From assembly GCA_039566865.1 (NCBI GenBank), contig CM076949.1, positions 23,412,501 to 23,476,500 on the forward strand: a DNA stretch of 64,000 nt. Direction: 5' to 3'. The stretch's first letter is position 1; each line of letters opens with the position of its first letter. The notes under the pieces were generated by a model. That model was not told the DNA's origin and did no database searches. It was given only the letters and a program-made list of their open reading frames with translations. Origin of the DNA: Aurelia coerulea (Eukaryota; Cnidaria; Scyphozoa; Semaeostomeae; Ulmaridae). Below are positions 43,064 through 54,865 of this stretch, one piece after another. The translations under genes were made by a program, and so were the position numbers.

Positions 43064-43661
43064 AACGAGAACAGATTTGGTAAGACAATAGGACGAGTTG
43101 GTTTTGATTGAAACCGCAATTCAAAGCGATTAACGATCGCAGACAAAGGAAACTCTCTCAACCAGTAATTCAAAACAAGCAAAACCGCAAAAGTTTCTCT
43201 GAAACCCAGGTAGCTGGGTCCCTTGTTGTGCATTCCAGAATTTTTTTTAAGAACAAACACAAGCATAGGTCGAAAGAAGAAGGATAGATCTACACATCTA
43301 CCACGGACATTTAGTTTATTTGATTCAAAGCCGATTGGGAGGCGATTCAATTCTCTTATTTTTTTTGGGTGTAATTAAAACACTTACTGCTCAGCTTCTG
43401 AACCAAAGAAATAAAATGCCCGAGGTAGATGTGTAGATATATTCTTCTTCTTTCGATATATGCTCATGTTTGCTCTTGAAAACAATTTCTGGAATGCACA
43501 ACGAGCGCGCTAGCTACTTGGGTTTCAGAGAAACTTTTGCGGCTTTTTTTGTTTTGAATTTATGGCTGAGAGAATTTCCTTTGTCTGCAGCCACTAATCG
43601 CTTTGAATTCAGGTGTCAACAAAGTATCTCATGCTATTGTCTTACAAAATCTGTCCTTGTT
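43064..43661. mobile_element. Mutator-like foldback MITE with 9-bp TSD
   Basis: Starts AACGAGAACAGATTTGG and ends TTACAAAATCTGTCCTTGTT. Long inverted arms contain TCTCTCAACCAGTAATTC and ACCCAGGTAGCTGG. The 9-bp flanks GATGTCGCC (43055-43063) and GATGTCGTC (43662-43670) differ at one base. Length 598 bp, within one base of the copy at 47216-47814. Confidence 0.85.
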
Positions 43662-43744
43662 GATGTCGTCTGGAAATTCCCGCGAATAACAACAATAACG
43701 ATGAAGAGCCTTTGTCGACGCACATCAGTATGGGTGAATTTTAT

Positions 43745-43935
43745 GAAAAAAATTCAGGTTTCTGGAAAGACAAAGCGATTTACCTTACTGAAGAATAGAT
43801 TTCACACCTCTAAGTTTCCTCAATCAAATCAAAATAAACAGAGAGCAAAACGTTTTGTTTGGATGCGCTGAAGGTGTGAAATATATTTGTTCAAAACCGA
43901 AGATCGCTTTGTTTTCTTGGAGACCTGATTGTTTA
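43745..43935. mobile_element. Mutator-like MITE, second relative of 4618-5270
   Basis: ATTCAGGTTTCTGGAAAGAC, AGAATAGATTTCACACCTC and AAGGTGTGAAATAT mirror one another as in 4618-5270, without an insertion. Ends not sharply defined. Confidence 0.65.
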
Positions 43936-43974
43936 ACGAAATTAGCCGCCGTTGCTACCAGTAGCGCCAGCATC

Positions 43975-44150
43975 GTAACAAAATTTCATCAGTTGCTTTT
44001 GATTGACATTGACACCGCAATTCAAAGCGATTAGCGATTGCAGACAAAGGAAATTCTTTCAACCAGTAATTCAAAACAGCAATACCGCAAAAGTAGCCCG
44101 GAACCAGTAGGGCAAACTGTCGCCTAGTGCACGCGAAAAGGTGGTTTTTA
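43975..44150. mobile_element. Solo arm of the Mutator-like foldback family
   Basis: CAGTTGCTTTTGATTGACA, AGCGATTGCAGACAAAGG and AACCAGTAATTCAAAACAG match one arm only; its GGCAAACTGTCGCC variant is shared with the 59.57-60.11 kb copy. Confidence 0.65.
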
Positions 44151-44279
44151 AGAGAAGTCACGAGTTTATAGCAAAAATCTACCAAATATTACAGAACACC
44201 GAAGTTAAATAAAAATATACATGCAAACGAAGAGAGAAAATTACGGAAATATTAAAGAATAAAGTTAGAATTAACTTAC

Positions 44280-44655
44280 GTTTTTCAAAATCCAAGAATC
44301 ACTCGATATGCGAACCAAAGCTGTAAGGAACGAAAAATTTCATTGGCAGTTAATATCTTGTTTAGTTAATTCATTCATTTGAGTTTCAAAGGCAAACTCT
44401 CTTTTACCTACGAGCGGGCGTAATGAAGCCATCAAGAGTCTTTGTTGATCAAAGAGAATTTGCCGAAGTTGTCCGTCATCGCTTAAGTTCGACTCATTGA
44501 CGATATCGACGTCAGTGAGAGGATTAGACACAGGTACCAAACTACGTAAAAAAAGATAACTTAGCAATGATGATAGGTTATTTGAACAAATATCAAAGAA
44601 TCTAAGCGTAAAGAAACTCACATTGCTCGAAGAAGTTCTCTGACGGACCAAAGCT
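44280..44655 (-). CDS. Possible chain of small coding exons (unknown protein)
   Basis: Minus strand. (1) After TGCTCTTCACAG: ALVRQRTSSSN, donor GTGAGTTTC (about 44655-44623). (2) After TTTTTTTACGTAG: SLVPVSNPLTDVDIVNESN...MASLRPLV, donor GTAAAAG. (3) After CGTTCCTTACAG: ALVRISSDSWILKN, donor GTAAGTTAA (44320-44280). All three begin with TTTGGT coding LV, suggesting exon duplication. The donors and acceptors are good, but the phases of (1) and (2) do not match, so the exact chain is unproven. Confidence 0.35.
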
Positions 44656-44659
44656 GTGA

Positions 44660-46540
44660 AGAGCAGTCAACTTCTCTGGCAGATATCCTTCTTATTTTAT
44701 CACACGTAATTCAGCTGATACCTGTCAGCAAACTAAACAATATCAAAATGGATGAGTACTTGTTTACGCACCTTGACAATCATGACGATATCGTCAACAG
44801 AAGGTGACCTGTTCTTGCACTTACAAATAACAATGTTTATCCAGATTTTCAAGTAGCATGTTCATGAAATAAATACTTGAAATTGAGTCTGAATAAACAT
44901 TATTTGAAGCTTTCATAACTTCAATGCAGACAGGACCGTCAATAAGGGGCGTTGTTTTCAATTTTCCTTGAGGAACGTTTCTAGGCCTGCGGGCCCACAG
45001 GCATTCTCAGCTTGGTCTATACACACGAGAAAAATAAATTTCTATCTAAAAATGATGTTTTCTAAAAGCATCCTTTCACCAGTGCACATGATGGCGTGAT
45101 CCGAGAGAAAAGGGCGTGGTCAGAAAAATTTGTCAGTGGCCGGGGGGCCTCTTCCACCTCCACCCCTAAGACCCGGTCCATCTCTCGACGGCCCTGGGTG
45201 CAGTAGAAGCCTTCTTTTACGAAAAACTGTGCTCAAACTCTTGCTTCAAGGAATCTTGTGGAACAATGCTCCTTTGCCAAACGAAGGATTCACAAATATT
45301 TATAAATTTCAAATGCTTTCTTACAGGAAGTATCATTATTTGATGTCCTGATTATAAAAACTGTTGCGTTTTCCTCGCCCAAATTCTTCCGAATTGCAAC
45401 GTTTAGCCACCTTTGAAGGTGTTTCACTAATCAATCTGCTTGAAAAATGCAGAGGACAATTGATTTGTAGACTTCTCTATAAATAGAACTAACAAACATT
45501 TAGACATAACATTGTTTCTTTGACTATCAACTGTACTGTTCACAGCACGTTTTCTGCTCTTCTCTTTGCAAATGCGCTTGCACAAACCATTTAGCATCCC
45601 CGAATTCCGAAGAATTAGTTTCAGGATTCATAAGACTCCATTCTTTAAAATGCAGAAATTTGCAAAGGACAAAACCTTGACCTCTTTCCCAGTTATCTTT
45701 AATTCCCATGGTTGTCTTGGAAATGCATGATTTATTTTTATCACTACTGTGATGAAATCGACACTCTCTGAACTCGGGAAAATTGTGCGAATTCTTACGA
45801 AAGTTCTTTGCAATATACTGAATTTAATATTACTTTTTTAAATGCAAAAAAATGAGTTAAACTCTACTCAATCATCTCAATCATGGCCTTCCAAGCATTT
45901 ATAATCTTTGGTGCCTTACCCGGTTCACAACAAAGCCTGCATGCTTAAAGAAAGTACAAAGACCAGCAGCCTTTGCCATCGTCTGTCTTTGTTTTTGTGA
46001 ACTTTGTACAGTCAGTTTAGACTCACGAAATAGTCCCAGTTATCGCAACAACAACAGCAACAGCAATGACAACAACAACATATATTTTTGCTCAAACTGG
46101 ACATATTATAGACATGTAGTTATAGCGTCCATCAGCCTATCAATAGCAATAACTACGAACTTGCAATCAGTCTACAGTCAGTTATTCTGGAAGCTGTGCA
46201 GAGCAAGTCACTGACTGTGCGAAAGGCATGCTGGTCTTTGTACTCCCTTTAATGAACATCAATGACTCTGGCACTTATAAATCAAGGTTTCCAACATTGC
46301 AATGACTGGACTGGAAATTGGGAAAACAAGCTTTAAGACGCAAGAAATATCATGAATAATGGTTTCATTGACGAAACGAAGGTGTGGTTTTAAAACCAAG
46401 AAGTTGGAAAGTGATAAGGAAGGGCTTGGTAATGAGTTTGACGGTTAAATTCCTTTCAGTCTTATTGCGATATATTCGTGAACAATACATGCACGGATTG
46501 GGCCTTACTTGTTCAAAATGCATCATTTCCTGAACGAATA
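44660..46540. other. No supported gene
   Basis: A GC-rich patch near 45110-45210 (GGCCGGGGGGCCTCTTCCAC) looks like a hAT-like remnant. A (CAA)n run lies at about 46046-46080. Open frames are short and without features. Confidence 0.4.
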
Positions 46541-46589
46541 TATTTTGTAGACTAAGAAAAGAGATCGATGGTTACCACAATTTGAACTT

Positions 46590-47868
46590 TCACTTCTCAA
46601 TTTTGAGGTGAATTTTAAAGTCCCTTGGAGATTCAATATTGCGTCATCCAAAAGCCCTCTCAGGCAGCAAATCAAAACAAACGAAATACGAAAGGTGCCC
46701 CGAACCTGGCTTCTTGTACGTGGTTTTGGTTTTGGTTTTGGTATTGGAAAGGGCGTGGTTTTCAAGAGCAAAGAGTAAGAGTATACATCGATAAAAGGGG
46801 ACTAAATCTAAAGATCTTCCTCGGGTATGTTATTTGTCTATTCCAGAAGTAGATTTGTTACATTAAGTCCTAATACTCGAGTGTATGAGGGGGGGGGGGG
46901 GTGGTAGCAATTACTAGGATACAAGGACTCAAGGTCATAAGTCTATTTCTGAAGTTGAGCATTACATATATTCTTGACGCCCAAAAATACAAGCATTGTA
47001 GCTTTTCAGGTTCTAAATAGAAATGCCAAACATTGATATTTAGCTTTATCCTTCTGCTTTCGATATACATTTATTCCTTCCCATAATAACCTCTATTGGC
47101 GTGCACAATACGACAGTTAGCCACACAGGTATGAAGCATCTTTGTTTGTGCTGATGTGTTGGTGAGAGGATTTCCTTTGTCTGCAATCGCTAATCTCTTT
47201 GAATTGGCGTGACAAAACAAGGGCAGATTTTGTAATACAATAGCATAAGTTGCTTTTGTTCACACCTCAATTCAAAGCGATTAGCGATTGCAGACAAAGG
47301 AAATTCTCTCAACCAGCAATTCAAAACATACAAAGCCGCAAAAGTTTCTTTGAAACCCAGGTAGCTAGCTCGCTTGTTGTGCATTCCAGAAACTGTTTTT
47401 AAGGGCAAACATGAGCGTAGATCGAAAGAAGAAGGATGCATCTACACATCTGCCGCGGGCATTTAATTTGTTTGGTTCAAAAGCCGTTTAGGAGGCGATT
47501 CAATTATCTTATTTTTTTGGGTGTTATCAAAACATTTACTGCTCAGCTTCTGGACAAAAGAAATAAAATGACCGCGGTAGATGTGTAGATATATCCTTCT
47601 TCTTTCGATCTATGCTCATGTTTGCCCTTAAAGATAATTTCTGGAATGCACAGCGAGCGAGCTAGCTACGTGGGTTTCAGAGAAAATTTTGCGGCTTTGT
47701 TTGTTTTGAATTACTGGTTGATAGAATTTCCTTTGTCTGTGATCGCTAATCGCTTTGAATTGAGGTGTCAACAAAAGCAACTTGTGCTATTGTATTACAA
47801 AATCTGCCCTTGTTGCGTGACAATCAAACACAACTTATGATATTGTTACGGAACCTGCCCTTGTTTAA
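46590..47868. mobile_element. Older Mutator-like foldback copy, host of the 47216-47814 insertion
   Basis: A diverged left arm (CCCTCTCAGGCAGCAAATCA, GGTGCCCCGAACC) and right arm (GATTTCCTTTGTCTGCAATC, CTTTGAATTGGCGTGACAA) resume after the insertion with TCAAACACAACTTATG and GAACCTGCCCTTGTTT. So a member of the family inserted into another member. Confidence 0.6.
47216..47814. mobile_element. Mutator-like foldback MITE with perfect 9-bp TSD
   Basis: Starts AACAAGGGCAGATTTTGTAA and ends TTACAAAATCTGCCCTTGTT; inverted arms are about 230 bp. The exact duplication GCGTGACAA lies at 47207-47215 and 47815-47823. 9-bp duplications with very long TIRs identify Mutator-like elements. No transposase. 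Confidence 0.92.
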
Positions 47869-47912
47869 ATCACCCAGAATAATGAAAAGATTTATCCGAC
47901 AAAGGCTGTGGG

Positions 47913-48110
47913 AGCAAGGGCAAAGTTTGCAAAACAAAAGATTCATGTTTCGAAAAGACAAAGCGATTTCTCTTCCTAAAGAATAGATTTCACACCTCTT
48001 AGTGCACTCAATCAAACTGAAATAAACAGAGAGAGAATAACATTATGGTTCGCAGCGCAGAAGGTGTGAATTCTATTCTTGTGGCCTGCAAATCGCTCAG
48101 TCTTAACAAG
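47913..48110. mobile_element. Mutator-like MITE, third relative of 4618-5270 (no insertion)
   Basis: AGCAAGGGCAAAGTTTG, AAAGATTCATGTTTCG, AAAGAATAGATTTCACACC and GAAGGTGTGAATTCTATTC follow 4618-5270 in order. The GTGTGAATTCTATTC site is uninterrupted, giving the empty version of the poly-G element insertion at 4785. Confidence 0.7.
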
Positions 48111-48119
48111 GGTGATAGG

Positions 48120-49240
48120 ACACCCATGTTTTGATTAAATTTTTATTTACATTGTAATTTACCTATTGTCTTGATATTTGTTTCCTCTTTGTCTCGTCTC
48201 AACTTGTGTCTTCAATTGGCCTAACCATTTTGTTGTATGGTTATTCAAATCTAACTCCCTTGTATTCCTGTGTGTTAGTGCGCCTTCGCAGAAGAAAATA
48301 TTTCAAACTGCAAACCATAAGGAAAATATTATGTGGTTGAAATATAGAGTTTCTGAAGCTATATTTTCCCAGTACTGGAGTTTCTTAATTTCATGCAATC
48401 TGAAAGCTGAGTTTCTTACAAGCAGTTCCTTATAGAAAATACTTGTAGAACACCATACAAAGGCGTATCATTACCTCTTGCAATTACAAGGAAATTTCAC
48501 TCTTTTCGGATCCTTTTGCGACAGACAAAATATCCTAAAATTCATTTTGAAAAGCTCTAAAGTTCACCAAGACAACTTCATCTGGCAAAACTCATAACGA
48601 AATCAAATCAATCTCGCATTAGGAAGCCCTCTAATTAATCCTCATAAAAACATCGACAATGTGGTAGAAATAAACGAATTTCAATGAACTAGGAGCCGAA
48701 ACTCGTCTTTTTCAACAAAAACATAATATTATCAGCGAGGTGGTTTGAGATTTCAACCGTTCTGTGGTCAAAATGACGCATGATTACTGACTAGATGCAA
48801 ATCTGAGTGAAATTTTCGAAAGATAAGTCAACACTGAAAGGGTTTTCATCCAATTTTCTTCCCACTAACGACCATAGTGGCGACGAAATCTAAAAGAAAT
48901 TGACCAATTTTGAGTCAGTTTAAAAGGATCCTTGTTTTGCAACTTTTAAATGAGATGTGCTTGCATTATCACTAGGCATTGTGAATGCGCACGCGTGCAA
49001 TACGATTTGGAAGAAGGCCTAATTTTGGTCCAGATGTTGAAAACATTGTTGTCTTTCTAAAAACCTGTGAGCATTTGCAAAGAAAAACGGCTTGATATTA
49101 TTTATCATTGTTGCCTGTTGGCTCGAAAAGAACTGCATAATTCAAAGAGTTTAAAACATTGAGTGCTTTCAGGAAAGTTGGTTTCGTTCGGCAGAAAGGA
49201 GAAAAATCCTGAATACCAAATCTGGGAACAATCATAGAGT
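48120..49240. other. No supported gene
   Basis: The stretch 48330-48450 has TTTCTTA motifs of the mariner-like MITEs but no clear ends. Nothing else recognised. Confidence 0.4.
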
Positions 49241-51213
49241 TCTCTTCGTTCATTTATCTATAAATCCATTCATTTATTCATTTCATTCTGCCTGTTCCTT
49301 CCATAAGAACATTTATTAATGCTTTCCTTCAGTCCTTCTGGTGTTTAGAAATAGACCCATCCGTGGATTCAAAAGAATTGTACCCAACACAGATGCCCGA
49401 GAAACAGTTACATATTTTGTTCTTCTCTTCATTCATGTATTTATCAATCCATTCATTTATTCATTTTCTCTGCCTGTTCCTTCCATAAGAACATTTATTA
49501 ATGCTTTCCTTCAGTACTTCTGGTGTTTAGAAATAGACTCATCCGTGGATTCAAAAGAATTGTACCCAACACAGATGCCTGAGAAACAGTTACATGTTTT
49601 CTTCCTCTCTTCGTTCATGTATTTATCAATCCATTCATTTATTCATTTTTCTCTGCCTGTTCCTTCCATAGTACATTCATTAATGCTTTCCTTCAGTCCT
49701 TCTGGTGTTTAGAAATAGACCCATCCGTGGATTCAAAAGAATTGTACCCAACACAGATGCCTGAGAAACAGTTACATATTTTCTTCCTCTCTTCGTTCAT
49801 GTATTTATCAATCCATTCATTTATTCATTTTTCTCTGCCTGTTCTTTCCATAGTACATTCATGAATGCTTTCCTTCAGTACTTCTGGTGTTTAGAAATAG
49901 ACTCATCCGTGGATTCAAAATAATTGTACCCAACACAGATGCCTGAGAAACAGTTACATATTTTCTTCCTCTCTTCGTTCATCTATTTATCAATCCATTC
50001 ATTTATTCATTTTTCTCTGCCTGTTCCTTCCATAGTACATTTATTAATGCTTTCCTTCAGTCCTTCTGGTGTTTAGAAATAGACTCATCCGTGGATTCAA
50101 AATAATTGTACCCAACACAGATGCCCGAGAAACAGTTACATATTTTCTTCTTCTCTTCGTTCATCTATTTATCAATCCATTCATTTATTCATTTTTCTCT
50201 GCCTGTTCCTTCCATAGTACATTTATTAATGCTTTCCTTCAGTCCTTCTGGTGTTTAGAAATAGAACCATCAGTGGATTAAACGGAATTGTACCCAGAAT
50301 CGATGCCCGAGAAACAGTTACATATTTTCTTCTTCTCTTCGTTCATCTATTTATCAATCCATTCATTTATTCATTTCTCTCTGCCTGTTCCCTCCATAAG
50401 AACGTTTATTAATATTTTCCTTCAGTCCTTCTGGTGTTTAGAAATAGACTCATCCGTGGATTCAAAAGAATTGTACCCAACACAGATGCCTGAGAAACAG
50501 TTACATATTTTCTTCCTCTCTTCGTTCATCTATTTATCAATCCATTCATTTATTCATTTTTCTCTGCCTGTTCCTTCCATAGTACATTCATTAATGCTTT
50601 CCTTCAGTCCTTCTGGTGTTTAGAAATAGACTCATCCGTGGATTCAAAAGAATTGTACCCAACACAGATGCCTGAGGAACAGTTACATATTTTCTTCTTC
50701 TCTTCGTTCATCTATTTATCAATCCATTCATTTATTCATTTCTCTCTGCCTGTTCCTTCCATAGTACATTCATTAATGCTTTCCTTCAGTCCTTCTGGTG
50801 TTTAGAAATAGACTCATCCGTGGATTCAAAAGAATTGTACCCAACACAGATGCCCGAGAAACAGTTACATATTTTCTCCCTCTCTTCGTTCATCTATTTA
50901 TCAATCCATTCATTTATTTATTTCTCTCTGCCTGTTCCTTCCATAAGAACGTTTATTAATATTTTCCTTCAGTCCTTCTGGTGTTTAACAATAGAACCAT
51001 CAGTGGATTAAACGGAATTGTACCCAGAATCGATGCCTGAGGAACAGTGACATATTTTCTTCTTCTCTTCGTTCATCTATTTATCAATCCATTCATTTAT
51101 TCATTTCGCTCTGCCTGTTCCTTCCATAGTACATTTATTAATGCTTTCCTTCAGTCCTTCTGGTGTTTAGAAATACAACTATCAGTTGATTCAAAAGAAT
51201 TGTACCCAACTCA
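49240..51213 (+). repeat. Satellite-like array, ~182-bp unit, about 11 copies
   Basis: TTCTGGTGTTTAGAAATAG recurs at about 49336, 49517, 49701, 49885, 50068, 50250, 50431, 50613, 50797, 50978 and 51160, i.e. every 181-184 bp. Each unit holds TTTATCAATCCATTCATTTA, CTGCCTGTTCCTTCC, ATTGTACCCAACACAGATGC and GAGAAACAGTTACATATTTT. Open frames of 60-123 codons cross units only because the unit lacks stops in some phases; 182 is not a multiple of three. Confidence 0.93.
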
Positions 51214-51887
51214 GACACAGATCCAACCAAGGTCTTAGACTGGCTACACAATCTCTGTATGCTCCTTAGAACTGATTTGTCGCTAATACAGAGACTTGTT
51301 GCCAAACAGTGTCTGAAATCAGACTAACTTGATAGCCTCGTTTTCATAAGCGCTACATGCGTAAAACGCGGACCACGGAAATAATATTTGGTTGTTGTTG
51401 CTGCTGTGATCAGCAATCATCAAAATGACTCAAGAAAACAACACATTGATACCAATTTTTATTCATGTGAATTTGAAAGAATTTTAGACAGTTTATGACT
51501 CTGACAAAATTGAGCATGGACAGTGAACATAAATTTGAAATTTTAGAGGAGTTCAGAGTGACCAAAGATAAAGGAATCAAATATTTGACAAGATTAGGCA
51601 TTACATCATCATTATACATTATCATTAGCAATCAGTTAAGTGGTATCTGAAGTGCAAGGAATTTTCAAAGGAACTGTCCTTTATATTTGCTCCAAGTGAT
51701 ATAGACAATCTCTCTCCAAGAAAAGTGCCATCTAAATGCATCCTGGTACAAGGTCTGATAATAATGAAGCAGGTATCTTGCTTTAAACAAACCCCTATGG
51801 ATTAAAGATATCAACATCAATGTGATGAAGTAACAAATACTTGTTAAATCACAAGCAAAAAATTATATCACCCTTTCCTTTCCCTAT

Positions 51888-51955
51888 GTGATCCAAACAC
51901 GGGGGGGGGGTTGGATCACATAAGGAACTTCCATAGTAAAAGTACCTGGGGATTT
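51888..51955 (-). mobile_element. Terminal fragment of the poly-G hAT-like family
   Basis: CACGGGGGGGGGG followed by CTTCCATAGTAAAAGTACCT and GGGGATTT matches the left end of 15949-16362. The rest is absent. A local palindrome GTGATCCAA / TTGGATCAC surrounds the G tract. Confidence 0.65.
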
Positions 51956-52189
51956 TTAGTCATGTTCACAAAAAACCATAAAATTTCTTACTAAAATATC
52001 TAAAGATTGTTTCATTTGGCAAATCAAGTGCATTCAAACCAAAACAACTGTAAGGTGATAAAGTACAACAGCCCAACATTGCCAAGTAACATGCTTGCAG
52101 TTAGGTAATATTAGAAATTGAAATACACGAGCCAAATGTAAACGAAAAAATCACTACTAACCTGAACTTAGAGTAGGCCTACACCTACA

Positions 52190-52410
52190 CTACACTGCAG
52201 TTTTGTACTGACAAATGACACTCACTGCTGTCTTGAAAATGCCTCTCAAGTATTGCAACAGCATTACATTTTGCCATTTCCTGTTAGAGCACAAACAAAT
52301 ATCTCTTCCCAGTGCCCACTTTATCATGCCAAATGGCTGGCTAAATTCCTTCAGCTTCATTTGCTTCTGGTCGATCAAGCTGCGACGACAGCGCCGGTCG
52401 CCATTGCTTC
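52190..52410 (-). CDS. Possible first coding exon, unknown protein
   Basis: Minus-strand MKLKEFSQPFGMIKWALG, RDICLCSNRKWQNVML and LQYLRGIFKTA end at a donor-like GTGAGTGTC. A short upstream frame (GCAATGGCG, nine codons) precedes it. No domain or family recognised. Confidence 0.25.
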
Positions 52411-52691
52411 TCCTTGAAAAACTCAGACCAAACAGGCCTCTACTTCAAAGGGAGGTTTTCCAGTAAAAATAAGTAAAGAGAGGAAAAATTGATTGGCTAC
52501 AAAAAAATTTACCATTGTTTTAGCCGAAATGCTCCAATCAGATTTACAATTCGGTTTTTCGTTCTGAAAATTCCGATTTGAGACACTCTCTGGCAACTAG
52601 TCCCTCATTGAGCTGGCCATCAGCAACAACAACAACAGCGAAATCGAGGGACTAGTGTAGCTAGTCTACCAAGGTCTCTCAAAGGTTCTGA

Positions 52692-52828
52692 AAACTGCTT
52701 GAACACTCAAAAGAAACAGACCCAACACGGAGCCCTGAGAAGCAGTATATTTTGATTAGTCAATCAATCAAAACATACTGCTCCTCAGGGCTCAGTGTTG
52801 GGTCTGTTTCTTTTGAATGTTCTAGCAG
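52692..52828. repeat. Inverted repeat sharing the satellite's ACCCAACAC motif
   Basis: AAAGAAACAGACCCAACAC and GCCCTGAGAAGCAGTATATT are mirrored by AATACTGC-like and GTGTTGGGTCTGTTTCTTTT. The CCCAACACNGANNCCTGAGAA core also occurs in every unit of the 49.24-51.21 kb array. Confidence 0.7.
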
Positions 52829-53039
52829 TTTTCAGAAACGTTAATGCGCAGCTGTGGAATTCAATCGTTACTCGTCACGCAGTTTACAATCCAATATATT
52901 TTTCAAGTGCATGGCAAACTAACAACCTCTGCTTCGCCAAAACACCAGACACTATTTAATGAATTTGAGATGAAATTTTGTAAAGATGTCATCCACTTTA
53001 ATTTACCTTATCGTTCAAGTTTTACAGCAAATTAATCTG

Positions 53040-54860
53040 GATTACTATATTCTATCCTTAAATCCATGTATAATTAATATTTCGTATCCGTTATGCGTGT
53101 CTGGATTGGCTAGACAGTAAATTAAAAATCTTGAATAATCGTTTTCGTTAAAAACGTGAATTTTGAACCGGGGCTCATTTGCACTTCTTCAACTCTATTA
53201 CAGAGAACAGCCTGAAAACGATTTCAGTTTATTTATAGTCGAGTTAGTTTTAAAGACATCTATAAATAAAGAAGGGGACAAAGTCTAATGAAGTAGCAAA
53301 GTCTATGTAAACAGTGAATCGTTATTGAAGACATTGCAGTAGACGGTTCGCAACATTTTACGCATCCCCCTACAATTTGTATTGATTCATCTATAAGTCT
53401 TCCTTCAACGAAAACTACCTCTTTACACAGTAAGAATCCACCCTTCGAATGCGACACGTATTTTTGAAACCATGAGTCTGATCGAACAACGGGGATGCCG
53501 GGATAGTCAACTGGTAAATCTGAAGGTTGGTGGTTGGTGTTCCAACTCTGTTCCTCTGCCCCCTGCTAAGTAGAGTGAGAGTCACCAACTCTCCGTAATT
53601 GCAGGTCAAAGGAATCACATGGTTTGAACATATCGAGAGGAAGGACCAAAACTCTGCAAGTCCGAATTTCCAATCCGTTGCAAATAGGCCTACAAACGAA
53701 AAATTCCTCCAAATTTTTGTGGAAACAGTGAATTTGCAGTTTTTTTTAGGCAATATCACACAAACTTGTCAATCTTATTGTTTCAAACTGAAAGCGTTAT
53801 TTTGAAGATAAATCTTTGGACTTCATAAAGGAACAAACCAAACAATCATTTCTCTTACGATTGCTCGGGGATATTATGATTTTTGACGGTTATTTTTTGA
53901 TGGCTTGGGTGAAGCCACCAAAGAAATTGCAGAAAAAATGGACACGTTCATAAACCAGTGGTGGTTACAAATTTACAATTTAGCAACGGAACCCTTTAAT
54001 AATCTCAATTCTAAGTGCAAGAAGGGATCCTTTCATATGTTCTAAATATAGAACATGTAGATTTAGACATGTCCTATCTTGCCATTTGAAGAATTCAAAA
54101 GAAAGATTACAGAGAATCTCGCAAGAAGAGAAGGACGAACAGTTATTCCTATTTCCAACAGTTCAAGCCATAGTCTCTCTGAGTCCTTTCGTAGCAAGCG
54201 ATAAAATTAGAAACAATGTCTAAGTCTAGAAAGAAATAACCACAACAGTTGGTTAATTATTTAGAAATTCTTATCTTCATGAAATCATGTAGGAAATATG
54301 ACAAACATGAGCTAAGAATAGATTTGTAAAGCGCGGCAAAAAATGAGGGATGATCTTTGGGGGATTAGAAATATCTTTTGCTTTGATGATCTCCTTCAAT
54401 TGTAGTTGATTATGTTAGTACTAAAGATTTATCAAAATTTATTGCGATGATTATTTGTACAGATTGTAATAATGTTTGTAACTGTTGCCGAAATTGTGCA
54501 GAAATAAATCTTAAAAGCTTCCGAAATACAAACTTGTATTTCAGACTATAATAACTATTTTGTAAATTTTCTAATAAATGTGCGACAGAGATCTGTTTGT
54601 TTGTCTGTCTGTGGAGAGGTAAATTGCGATGCATAACGCGAAAATAGATGGCAACTATAATAATTCAACATAAGGGTCATCAGAGTTCATTGGTTATTTT
54701 GCTTCTGAAAGTGTCTTTTGTTGAAAATTGGCTGCTTGTCCCCCAAAGATAAAGTTCCCTTTCTTAACGAAAGAAAGTTAGGCCCCATCGACACTGTACC
54801 GGTACAACTTTGTATCCAGAACGAAACTGTGCCGGATCAGCCTCCCGTCTACATTGCTCC
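53040..54860. other. No confident gene
   Basis: A minus-strand open frame 53415-53759 (114 codons, no clear domain) covers a segment (53570-53624, AAAGGAATCACATGG) that resembles 58374-58425 (AAAGGAATCACGAGG). It is therefore more likely repeat sequence than a gene. Confidence 0.35.
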
Positions 54861-54865
54861 TGATA

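Noticed and set aside
49341..51238. A protein with repeated SFIYLSIHSFIHFSLPVPSI
   Set aside because: Produced by the 182-bp tandem array; the unit is not a multiple of three, so the frame changes between units.
53415..53759. 114-codon minus-strand frame as a gene
   Set aside because: Part of it recurs at 58374-58425 and no domain or splice support was seen.
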